Source: Empedobacter sp036647415
GTDB lineage: Bacteria; Bacteroidota; Bacteroidia; Flavobacteriales; Weeksellaceae
Length of the DNA: 64,000 nt
NCBI RefSeq assembly: GCF_036647415.1
Contig: NZ_JAVXKG010000011.1
Coordinates: forward strand, 23,604 to 87,603
Direction of reading: 5' to 3'
Of the stretch, positions 24,602 to 32,160 are shown one piece after another. The position numbers and the translations under genes were made by a program. The notes under the pieces were generated by a model. That model did no database searches. It was not told where the DNA came from and saw only the letters and a list, made by a program, of their open reading frames with translations. Each line of letters opens with the position of its first letter. Within the stretch, counting starts at the first letter, position 1.

Positions 24602-24763
24602 TTGTTTAAATTTTTGTTTAAAGTTAAATTTTCAGTTAGCGAAATTACATATTATTATTCATTTTCTGACGATAATTCATTTTAAACTTATCTTAAATTA
24701 ATAAATGTGAATATTATTAATTTAAAAAAGGTTATTTTCGAATTATATTCTAAAGTATTGATT

Positions 24764-25897
24764 TTATTTATGCCACCATTCTTTAAAATTGAAAACAGAA
24801 TCTTTCAAAAGTAGAGGTTCACCTATCATTGGTGTCAAAATATCAAAATTTTCCTTCTTTCCGTTGGCTATAATTTTATTTAATGGCTCGTCCCAAGCAT
24901 GTCTTGCCAAAGCAAATTTACCAGAATGGACAGGAACAATATGTTTTACTTTCAAATCTGTAATTATTTTCGGTAAATCTTCGGGCAAAGCGTGTATGTA
25001 TTTCCAAGCATCGTTATATTGACCATTTTCAAGAATTGCAAAATCAAATGGACCATATTTATCTCCAATTTCTTTAAAATGTGTGTCGTATCCGCTATCA
25101 CCACCCAAAAATATTTTTTGTGTAGGAGAAGTTAAGACATAAGAAGTCCAAAGTGTCGTATTTCGTTTAAATTTTCGTCCAGAAAAATGTCTTGCTGGTG
25201 TATAAATTATTTTCAAACCATTTTTCAACTCAACTTCGGTATTCCATTCTTCTTCAATAAGTTGTTCTGGTTTATAATTCCATTTCTCGAAATGCGCACC
25301 AACACCCAACGGTAAAATAACTTTGTCTACTTTAGTTCGCAATTCTTTTACAGTCTTATAATCCAAATGATCGTAATGATCATGTGTAATAATTAAATAA
25401 TCAATTGCAGGAAAGTCTTTTGGCTGATAGGTATCCGAACCTTCAAATGCTTTATTGAAAATAGGTAAAGGAGAACCGTATTTACTAAAAACTGGATCAA
25501 TCAAAAAATTAACACCATCTAATTGAATATAATAAGAAGAATGTCCTAACCAAATAAAAACATTTTCTGATTTTGGAATTTTCTTTAAATCAGTTTGAAG
25601 ATGTGGAATGCTATCTTTAGGTTTTAATTTTGAATCACTTTTACCAAACAAAAAATCCATTGAAACTTTTGTCATCGAATAACCTTCTGTTATTGCTGGT
25701 GTATGGTGTATATTCTGAAATTGTCCATCTTTATAAAGTTTTGATTGTTGCATTCGTTCCAATCTTTTTCCAGATGGTTCGGCACCAAAATCATCTTTTT
25801 GTAATACAAAAAATGTAACAATAGAAAGTAGTAAAATTATAGAAAGTAGGATGTAAAGCATTCGTTTTAAAAATTTTTGTTTATTGATTTTTTTCAT
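24764..25897 (-). CDS. Membrane-anchored metallo-beta-lactamase-fold hydrolase (UlaG/NAPE-PLD-like)
   Basis: The 377-residue protein has an N-terminal membrane anchor (residues 12-32). It has an MBL-fold domain with NVFIWLGHSSYYIQLDGVNFLIDPVF and the zinc motif THDHYDHLDY (HxHxDH at 172-177). A further ligand is likely in GGDSGYDTHF, and HIVPVHSGKFALARHAWDEPL fits the C-terminal UlaG/NAPE-PLD-like block. The opening GAEPSGKRLERMQQSKLYKDGQFQN is shared by periplasm-facing family members. The substrate is unknown; a phosphodiester or lactone is possible. The gene stands alone, divergent from the thiosulfate-uptake operon. Confidence 0.8.
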   Translation of the reverse strand: MKKINKQKFLKRMLYILLSIILLLSIVTFFVLQKDDFGAEPSGKRLERMQQSKLYKDGQFQNIHHTPAITEGYSMTKVSMDFLFGKSDSKLKPKDSIPHLQTDLKKIPKSENVFIWLGHSSYYIQLDGVNFLIDPVFSKYGSPLPIFNKAFEGSDTYQPKDFPAIDYLIITHDHYDHLDYKTVKELRTKVDKVILPLGVGAHFEKWNYKPEQLIEEEWNTEVELKNGLKIIYTPARHFSGRKFKRNTTLWTSYVLTSPTQKIFLGGDSGYDTHFKEIGDKYGPFDFAILENGQYNDAWKYIHALPEDLPKIITDLKVKHIVPVHSGKFALARHAWDEPLNKIIANGKKENFDILTPMIGEPLLLKDSVFNFKEWWHK

Positions 25898-26066
25898 TTC
25901 AGGTCAAAAGTAATTAAAACGTATAAGTTCTTGACGTTATATTTTCTTGTATTTTAGTTAAAATTGTAAGGATAGATTTAATTATTAATAAGATGTGTAA
26001 CATAAGTAACTTTGCAAATGAAATAGAATTCTCATTTTTGTAAAAGAAACTAGAAAAGTATATATA

Positions 26067-26615
26067 ATGGAATTTATCTTACAACCTTGGCCATGGTATA
26101 TTGGCGGACCAATAATCGCAATTGTGATGTTATTATTGATTTATTTCGGAAAAAGTTTTGGTTTTTCATCTAATTTCAGAACAATATGTTCCGCTTTTGG
26201 AGCAGGAAACACATGTAGCTTTTTTGATTATGATTGGAAATCTCAAAAATGGAACTTATTATTTTTGGTTGGCGCAGTTATCGGAGGTTTTCTATCAGTA
26301 CATTTTTTATCAGAAAATCAAATTCCAGCAATTTCAGATGCAACTATAACTAAACTACAAACATTAGGTTTTGAAAGTGCAGGAAAAGCATATTCGCCAA
26401 CAGAAATATTCGAAATAATGTCTGTTAAAAACATTGTTTTGCTATTAGTCGGAGGATTATTGATTGGTTTCGGAACACGCTATGCAGGCGGTTGTACATC
26501 TGGTCATGCGATTTCTGGTCTTAGCGATTTACAAATGCCATCACTTATTGCAGTAATCGGTTTTTTTATTGGTGGATTAATTATGGTTCACGTTTTATTT
26601 CCTTTAATTTTTTAA
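26067..26615 (+). CDS. YeeE/YedE-family sulfur-transport protein, first half
   Basis: A 182-residue membrane protein with about five helices and the family signature GTRYAGGCTSGHAISG (cysteine near residue 147). In YeeE/TsuA the conserved cysteines relay thiosulfate across the membrane. Here the family is split into two short proteins, this one and the next gene 4 bp downstream, which carries the matching GACPGP motif. An additional cysteine-containing segment, RTICSAFGAGNTCSFF, lies near residues 47-62. Thiosulfate uptake is inferred. The gene pair and the Crp-type regulator that follows form one operon. Confidence 0.85.
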   Translation: MEFILQPWPWYIGGPIIAIVMLLLIYFGKSFGFSSNFRTICSAFGAGNTCSFFDYDWKSQKWNLLFLVGAVIGGFLSVHFLSENQIPAISDATITKLQTLGFESAGKAYSPTEIFEIMSVKNIVLLLVGGLLIGFGTRYAGGCTSGHAISGLSDLQMPSLIAVIGFFIGGLIMVHVLFPLIF

Positions 26616-26618
26616 AAA

Positions 26619-27032
26619 ATGAGAAGTTTAGTTTATATCTTTTTAGGCGTTATATTTGGTGTAACAATGTACAAAGCCGAAACGGCATCTTGGTTCAGAA
26701 TTTATGAAATGTTCAATTTTCAATCCTTCCACATGTATGGATTTATCGGATCTGCATTGGTTATTGGTTTGATTGGAATACAAATCATGAAAAAGAAAGA
26801 AGCAAAAGATGTTGATGGAAAACCAATTGTTATTCAACCAAAAACAAAATCAATTGTACGTTATCTAATTGGCGGAATATTTTTCGGATTAGGTTGGGCA
26901 TTAGTTGGTGCTTGTCCAGGACCAATTTTCGTGTTATTAGGAGCAGGAGTTTTACCTATGATTATTGTAATTGTTGGTGCATTATTAGGAACATATTTGT
27001 ACGGAATTATTAAAAATAAAATACCACATTAA
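26619..27032 (+). CDS. YeeE/YedE-family (DUF6691) sulfur-transport protein, second half
   Basis: A 137-residue protein with four hydrophobic helices. The signature GLGWALVGACPGPIFVLLGAG has the Cys of the second pseudo-repeat. MKKKEAKDVDGKPIVIQPKTKSIVRY is a charged cytoplasmic loop. It starts 4 bp after its partner and ends 2 bp before the Crp-family gene. Together the two would form the full thiosulfate-type channel normally encoded by one gene. Confidence 0.85.
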   Translation: MRSLVYIFLGVIFGVTMYKAETASWFRIYEMFNFQSFHMYGFIGSALVIGLIGIQIMKKKEAKDVDGKPIVIQPKTKSIVRYLIGGIFFGLGWALVGACPGPIFVLLGAGVLPMIIVIVGALLGTYLYGIIKNKIPH

Positions 27033-27033
27033 T

Positions 27034-27663
27034 ATGATAAGAGAGAAAATAGAAGCAACATACCCGTCAGAATTTGAGGACGAATTATTAAATGAAATTG
27101 ATAATTTAGGAACATTAGTAGAATTTAAAGCTAATGATATATTAATTGATTTGAATCAATATATCAAAGGAATGCCGATTTTATTAAGTGGTGCAATAAA
27201 GATTATGCGCGAAGATTTTGACGAAGGAGAATTGTTGTTATATTTTCTTGAAAAAGGCGATACTTGTGCCATGACAATGGCTTGTTGTTTGGGTAATAAG
27301 CAAAGTAAAATAAAAGCAATTGCCGAAACCGATGGCGAATTAGTCATGATTCCGATAGATAAAATGGACGAATGGCTGGCGAAATATCCTACGTGGCGCA
27401 AATTTATTTTTGATAGTTACAACAATCGTTTAGACGAAATGTTAGTGGCGATAGATAATCTTGCATTTAATGATATGAACGAGCGTCTCAAAAAATATCT
27501 GCTTGATGTTGCAAGTATCAACAAAGGTAATGTTGTAAACAAAACACATCAAGAAATTGCGTACGAATTAAATACTTCGCGTGTGGTGATTTCTCGTTTG
27601 TTGAAAGCCTTAGAGAAGGAAGGTTTTTTACAACTGAATCGAAATGTGATTACAATTAATTAA
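27034..27663 (+). CDS. Crp/Fnr-family transcriptional regulator
   Basis: A 209-residue regulator. It has an N-terminal cyclic-nucleotide-like beta-roll (ILIDLNQYIKGMPILLSGAIKIMREDFDEGELLLYFLEKGDTCAMT). A dimerisation helix precedes a C-terminal winged HTH (NKTHQEIAYELNTSRVVISRLLKALEKEGFL, about 165-198). The CAMTMACCLGN segment has three cysteines that could sense redox or sulfur species. Its place directly after the YeeE pair suggests control of that operon by sulfur compounds. That control is inferred; no operator is evident. Confidence 0.85.
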   Translation: MIREKIEATYPSEFEDELLNEIDNLGTLVEFKANDILIDLNQYIKGMPILLSGAIKIMREDFDEGELLLYFLEKGDTCAMTMACCLGNKQSKIKAIAETDGELVMIPIDKMDEWLAKYPTWRKFIFDSYNNRLDEMLVAIDNLAFNDMNERLKKYLLDVASINKGNVVNKTHQEIAYELNTSRVVISRLLKALEKEGFLQLNRNVITIN

Positions 27664-27667
27664 TAAT

Positions 27668-27871
27668 ATTCGTTGTGCATTTTGAATTAAAATTCGTCAG
27701 TTCGAGTGATTTTTAGAAATGACACTTCGATAAACTCAGTACAAGAATGAATAAAAATTGTATCGAGAATAGAATTTTATCTTCTAAAACCTTATTCTCG
27801 ATATAAAATTCTTACAGAATTCCACTCGAATTGACGGTTTAATTGCTAAAATTAGCTAAATGAACAACGGT
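27668..27871. mobile_element. 204-bp palindromic MITE-like element related to the IS982 ends
   Basis: The ends ATTCGTTGTGCATTTT and (reverse) ACCGTTGTTCATTTA resemble the ACCCGTTGTGCATTTT ends of the IS982 element at 7759. A perfect 8-bp duplication TTAATAAT flanks it (27660-27667 and 27872-27879). Inside are nested inverted repeats: CGTCAGTTCGAGTG against CACTCGAATTGACG, and TATCGAGAATA against TATTCTCGATA. It has no gene. It separates the Crp gene from the YeiH gene. Confidence 0.7.
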
Positions 27872-28001
27872 TTAATAATAATTTTTATACAAAATCTCAA
27901 TCAGTAATGATTGAGATTTTTTGGTTGTTTTTTCATCTTCTGTAACAAAAGTTACACTTTAATTGAATCATCCATTATATCTTTGTTGTGTATTTTGAAT
28001 A

Positions 28002-28919
28002 ATGATTGCACGACTATTTTATTTTGGCTTATTACTACTTACCTTTTTTCCTTTTATTAATTCTTCTATAGCTTTAGTTTTAGGAATTATTTACGGATTA
28101 ATTTTCCAAAATTCGTTTGCAGAATTTTCTAAAAAATATTCGAAAAAGATATTAAATACAGCAATAATAGGTTTAGGTTTAGGATTGAATCTTCACGAAG
28201 CCGTTTCGGTAAGCAAAGATGGTTTTATGTTAACTTTAACCTCAGTAATAAGTGTTTTTATACTGGGTTTTATATTTTTTAGAGTACTAAAAACCAATAA
28301 AAATATATCATTATTGATTACTTCAGGAACAGCAATTTGTGGTGGTAGCGCGATTGCCGCAATTTCATCTGTCTTGAAACCAAAATCAAACGAAATAACC
28401 ATTGCATTAGCAGCCGTTTTTATTCTAAATGCAATTGCACTTCTTATATTTCCGTACATTGGACATTTTTTTCAATTAAATCAATATCAATTCGGACTTT
28501 GGTCTGCCATTGCAATTCACGACACAAGCTCTGTTGTTGGAGCTGCAAAAATCTTTGGCGACGAGGCTTTACATGTAGCAACTACAGTAAAATTAAGCCG
28601 AACATTATGGATTTTTCCTTTAGCAATAATCATCAATTATTTTAGTAAACAAGAAGATTCATCATTCAAGTTTCCCTATTTTATTTTTGGATTTATAGCA
28701 ACTATGTTAATCGCAACATATTTTCCAGAAGGAGAATCAGTTTATAAAATCTTGCAAGTTATCTCAAAACAATTGATGGTCGTTTCATTATTTATGATTG
28801 GTTCTATGATTAATTTTGAAGCAATAAAACAAGCAGGTTTCAGAACTTTATCTTTCGCAACGATCTTATGGATTTTGATTTCTTTTATATCATTGATTTT
28901 GATTCTTTCCTTTTATTAA
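28002..28919 (+). CDS. YeiH-family (UPF0324) putative sulfate/sulfite exporter
   Basis: A 305-residue protein with about ten membrane segments and the family blocks GLGLGLNLHEAV, SGTAICGGSAIAAISSVLKPKSNEITIALAAVF and WSAIAIHDTSSVVGAAKIFG. The charged TVKLSRTLWIFPLAI segment is also typical. YeiH proteins are predicted to export sulfur oxyanions, linked to taurine or sulfonate breakdown in other bacteria. Here it lies behind the thiosulfate-uptake and Crp operon, separated by the MITE-like element. A -7-like TATCTTTG at 27978-27985 gives it a possible own promoter. Confidence 0.85.
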   Translation: MIARLFYFGLLLLTFFPFINSSIALVLGIIYGLIFQNSFAEFSKKYSKKILNTAIIGLGLGLNLHEAVSVSKDGFMLTLTSVISVFILGFIFFRVLKTNKNISLLITSGTAICGGSAIAAISSVLKPKSNEITIALAAVFILNAIALLIFPYIGHFFQLNQYQFGLWSAIAIHDTSSVVGAAKIFGDEALHVATTVKLSRTLWIFPLAIIINYFSKQEDSSFKFPYFIFGFIATMLIATYFPEGESVYKILQVISKQLMVVSLFMIGSMINFEAIKQAGFRTLSFATILWILISFISLILILSFY

Positions 28920-29006
28920 TTCTTATCAAATAGTTAATAATATTATTTTAAAAACAACAAAAAGGGCGCGCAAATTCTTTGAAAGTTGTTATTTGACGAT
29001 TAAAGA

Positions 29007-29037
29007 TTGTTTTATCTAAAACATTGTTGTAAATTTG
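29007..29037 (+). promoter_or_regulatory. Promoter of the 37-residue secreted peptide gene
   Basis: TTG at 29007-29009 and TAAATTTG at 29030-29037, spaced by 20 bp, fit the Bacteroidota consensus. The ATG of the small gene is 24 bp downstream, which supports it as a real transcription unit. Confidence 0.55.
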
Positions 29038-29060
29038 ATTTTTACATCATATAAGATTTA

Positions 29061-29174
29061 ATGACAACAAAATTATATATCATATTAGCTTTTAGTTTAT
29101 CTAGCTTGCAGTTGTCGTTGGCTTATTTACATGATGATACTTTCTTAAGAAGTTCTAAAGAGTTTATAAACTAA
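29061..29174 (+). CDS. 37-residue secreted peptide (hypothetical)
   Basis: The frame starts MTTKLYIILAFSLSSLQLSLAYLH and ends FLRSSKEFIN, a signal peptide followed by a very short tail. A good promoter lies just upstream. A hairpin CCCTGTT/AACAGGG (29177-29200) follows the stop. No family is known; the whole product could also be a leader peptide. Confidence 0.45.
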   Translation: MTTKLYIILAFSLSSLQLSLAYLHDDTFLRSSKEFIN

Positions 29175-29341
29175 TCCCTGTTACGATCCAAAACAGGGAA
29201 ACTCCATTTACTTTTATATTTATTAATCGTTCAATTTTTTGAAACAAGTTTTACATAAAATAAGTGTGATTTATTTTTACCTATTTTAATGTTTGGGTCT
29301 GCGCTAAACTTTTTTCAAGAATGAACCAAGAATTTATCATT

Positions 29342-29710
29342 ATGACAACAAATATTTTATTGACAACAGGTGTTTACGATTTAGTAAAAGATCATTTAAG
29401 AAGAAAAAAGGTAACTCAAGTTCAAGAAGAAATTTTATTAACAGAGTTAAGAAATGCAAAACAAGTTTTACGCAAAGATTTACCAGAAGAAATAGTAACT
29501 ATAGGTAAAAAAGTAACACTAAAAGATTTGTCTACAAATCAAGAAATGGAATATAATTTTGTAGGACCAGATCAAGCGAAACCTAAAAAAAATAGACATT
29601 CTATTTTAATGGATGAAGGATTGGCGACTGTTGGTTACAAAACAGGAGATATTATTAATTGGCCAACTGCAGAAGGTGACAAAAAATATCAAATTCTAAA
29701 CGTAGAGTAA
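29342..29710 (+). CDS. GreA/GreB-C-terminal-domain protein (Rnk-like)
   Basis: From the ATG at 29342 (MTTNILLTTGVYDLVKDHLRRKKVT) the protein is about 122 residues. It has a short helical N-terminus (QVQEEILLTELRNAKQVL) and a GreA/GreB C-terminal FKBP-like domain: VTIGKKVTLKDLSTNQEMEYNFVGPDQAKPKKNR and VGYKTGDIINWPT. Such proteins bind the secondary channel of RNA polymerase. The long coiled coil of true GreA is absent, so it is Rnk-like rather than a cleavage factor. A second ATG seven codons upstream is possible. Confidence 0.75.
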   Translation: MTTNILLTTGVYDLVKDHLRRKKVTQVQEEILLTELRNAKQVLRKDLPEEIVTIGKKVTLKDLSTNQEMEYNFVGPDQAKPKKNRHSILMDEGLATVGYKTGDIINWPTAEGDKKYQILNVE

Positions 29711-29734
29711 TAATCTCAATCTATTATATAACAT

Positions 29735-29763
29735 AAAAACCTAGGCTTTTGCTTAGGTTTTTT
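29735..29763. terminator. Bidirectional terminator after the GreA-like gene
   Basis: AAAAACCTAGGC and GCTTAGGTTTTTT form a stem with one mismatch and a TTTT-type loop. It is shared with the convergent DUF4256 gene. Confidence 0.85.
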
Positions 29764-29785
29764 GTTTTATTATAAATTATTCAAA

Positions 29786-30355
29786 CTAAAATTCTGATAG
29801 TTTCACTTTTCCTCGAAAACCTCTCGCTGCATAATAAGATTGCGCACCGTTGTGATAAATAAAAACAGAGCCATAACGATAATCGCCAAAAATTGCGCCA
29901 CCTAATCCTCTAATATTTTCGGGTGTTTCTAACCAACTTGACGTTTTTTGATCCACAATAACTACTTTTTGTAAAGCGCGATAATCTTGTTCAGTCAACA
30001 AATTTATTTTCATTGATTTTGCCAGATCAATTACATTATTTTTTGGCTGATGCTCTTTTCGAGAAGTTTGTCCTTCATAATCATATGCCAAACTTCGTCT
30101 TTCTTTTGGGCTTTCTGGCGAACAATCAACAAAATAAATAGACAGATTTTCGTCTAAATAAACAACATCAGGTTCTCCACCAGAAACTTCCATTTCGTTT
30201 ATCGACCAAAGTTTTTCGGGTTGATGAATTAATTTTTCTTCAACAATTTTCCAATCCAAATTCGGATGACGAGAACTATTCTTCTCAAAACGTTTTTTTA
30301 AGATTGAGATTAATTCAGTTTCCTGTTCTTTCGTTAATGGCTTATTTCTTGACAT
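29786..30355 (-). CDS. DUF4256 family protein
   Basis: A 189-residue cytoplasmic protein recognised as DUF4256 by LWSINEMEVSGGEPDVVYLDE, YFVDCSPESPKERRSLAYDYEGQTSRKEHQP and SYYAARGFRGKVKLSEF at the C-terminus. The whole domain is present and the length is normal. The family is widespread but its function is unknown. It is monocistronic and convergent with the GreA-like gene. About 380 bp of AT-rich DNA without a gene (30356-30732) separates it from the copper operon. Confidence 0.85.
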   Translation of the reverse strand: MSRNKPLTKEQETELISILKKRFEKNSSRHPNLDWKIVEEKLIHQPEKLWSINEMEVSGGEPDVVYLDENLSIYFVDCSPESPKERRSLAYDYEGQTSRKEHQPKNNVIDLAKSMKINLLTEQDYRALQKVVIVDQKTSSWLETPENIRGLGGAIFGDYRYGSVFIYHNGAQSYYAARGFRGKVKLSEF

Positions 30356-30732
30356 ATATTATTCGTAAATATCTAAATTACACCAAAATAATTATATTCG
30401 TATTTAATTCCTTGAGATATAATTTTACTTTGTGAAGAATAATGTCAAGTCATATTTTCTAAAAACTGCGAATAAGTAAAATGATAGATTATTTAAAAGT
30501 AGAAAAATTTGCTTTTTTTTGTTTCTATAAATTAAATAAAACCATTTTTTTTTTACAATAAAATATTGGCATAATTCTACTTGTCAATTCTACTTATCTA
30601 CCATTAATCTGTAAATTATAACAAACAATCTTCTAATTGTATAACTAATTTTTATTGATATTTTAGAAATTTGTAGTTAACATAAATATACGAAAATTAA
30701 ATTCGTAACTTACATTCACTCATTCAAAATAT

Positions 30733-31305
30733 ATGGAAAAAATAGCTAAATTATTCATTAAAAATATGGTTTGTCATCGTTGTAAAATTATGGTTGGACG
30801 AATTTTGAAAATGAATAACATCGAAACAAATCATATCGAATTAGGTGAAGTTGAGCTTAAAAATCCAATTGATACAGATCAGTTAGAGATAGTTAGGAAT
30901 GAACTAGAAGAGCTAGGTTTTGAATTGATTGATGATAAACGTAGCAAACTGATAGAGCAAATAAAAACCTTGATTATTCAGATTGTTCATCAAGAAAATA
31001 ACGAGCTTAAAGTGAATTTGTCCGATTATTTATCCAATCAAACGAAGATGGATTATAAATATATTTCAAATCTTTTTTCGGAAATGGAAGGGCAAACGAT
31101 TGAGAAATATTTTATTCAACAAAAGATAGAAAAAGTAAAAGAATTGATGGTTTATGATGAATTATCGTTGAGTGAAATTGCTTTTCAAATGAATTATTCT
31201 AGTGTGGCACATCTTAGTGCGCAGTTCAAAAAAGTAACAGGTTTGACGCCATCGGTTTTCAAACAATTAAATCGCCATACACGTAAATCAATAGATAAAA
31301 TCTAA
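30733..31305 (+). CDS. AraC-family regulator with an N-terminal metal-binding-like domain
   Basis: Residues 1-75 resemble an HMA fold: AKLFIKNMVCHRCKIMVGRILK has a CxxC pair, followed by NHIELGEVEL and VRNELEELGFELIDD. Residues 90-185 are an AraC HTH pair: SDYLSNQTKMDYKYISNLFSEMEGQTIEKYF, then LSEIAFQMNYSSVAHLSAQFKKVTGLTPSVFK. It is the first gene of the copper operon, 12 bp before the HMA protein. It most likely senses copper through the CxxC and activates the genes downstream. Direct metal sensing is inferred from the domain and its place. Confidence 0.8.
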   Translation: MEKIAKLFIKNMVCHRCKIMVGRILKMNNIETNHIELGEVELKNPIDTDQLEIVRNELEELGFELIDDKRSKLIEQIKTLIIQIVHQENNELKVNLSDYLSNQTKMDYKYISNLFSEMEGQTIEKYFIQQKIEKVKELMVYDELSLSEIAFQMNYSSVAHLSAQFKKVTGLTPSVFKQLNRHTRKSIDKI

Positions 31306-31317
31306 AAACATAAACAG

Positions 31318-32136
31318 ATGAAAAAATATAAATTAGTTTTTTTTGCAAGTCTTTTTGCGTTTTCTGCAAATGCACAAATAAAAAATCAAGAAACACAGCA
31401 AGTTCAGGTAAACGCAAATTGTAATTCAGCTAAAAATAGTATAGAATTGGCTGGAAATCAAAAAAGAGTTTCCAAGGTTGAGTATAATTTAGCTTCACAA
31501 ACTGCAACAATTTCGTATGATAAAACCAAAACTTCTCAAAGCGAAATTTTAAAGAAAATTGCTCTTGCAGGTTTTGATAATGCTGAATATTTGGCACCAG
31601 ACGAAACTTATGCTAAGTTGGGAAAGGATTGTCAATATCCACGTGATAAAAAAATGCCAACGAATCATCAAGGAATGGATCATTCGCAGCACAATTCGGT
31701 AAAGACTTCACAAGTCAACCAATTATCCCATGTTTTTGATGCTTATTTTTCTTTGAAAGATGCGTTTGTAAAAGCAAATGAAAGTGAGGTTTCGAAACAA
31801 ATTAATAATTTTTCATCTTCGGTTTCTAAGGTAGAAATGGGAAAACTTTCGCATGAATCTCATATAGTTTGGATGAATGTTTTGACTGATTTAGAAACAA
31901 TTTCTAAACAAATTTCTACTGAAAAAAATATAGAAAAACAACGCGAATTATTTGCTAAATTTTCAGAACCGATGTACAAATTAGCCAAAGTTGCACAGTT
32001 AGATTATACCGTTTATTATCAAAATTGTCCGATGTTTAATGGTGGTTCTAATTGGTTGAGTAAAGAAGAAAATATTAAAAATCCATTTTATGGAAATATG
32101 ATGTTGACATGTGGAAGCACTGTTGAAAAATTATAA
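31318..32136 (+). CDS. Periplasmic copper-binding protein (HMA-like plus DUF3347)
   Basis: The 272-residue exported protein starts with a signal peptide (MKKYKLVFFASLFAFSANA). Next comes an HMA-like region (QVQVNANCNSAKNSIELAGN to ILKKIALAGFDNAEYL) in which the usual CxxC is reduced to a single Cys. A His/Met-rich linker (NHQGMDHSQHNSVK) follows. A DUF3347 domain comes last (VFDAYFSLKDAFVKANESEV, YTVYYQNCPMFNGGSNWLS). DUF3347 proteins occur with copper efflux systems in Bacteroidota. It probably binds and hands over copper in the periplasm. Confidence 0.8.
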   Translation: MKKYKLVFFASLFAFSANAQIKNQETQQVQVNANCNSAKNSIELAGNQKRVSKVEYNLASQTATISYDKTKTSQSEILKKIALAGFDNAEYLAPDETYAKLGKDCQYPRDKKMPTNHQGMDHSQHNSVKTSQVNQLSHVFDAYFSLKDAFVKANESEVSKQINNFSSSVSKVEMGKLSHESHIVWMNVLTDLETISKQISTEKNIEKQRELFAKFSEPMYKLAKVAQLDYTVYYQNCPMFNGGSNWLSKEENIKNPFYGNMMLTCGSTVEKL

Positions 32137-32160
32137 ATTAATTCTATAAAAAAATCATAA

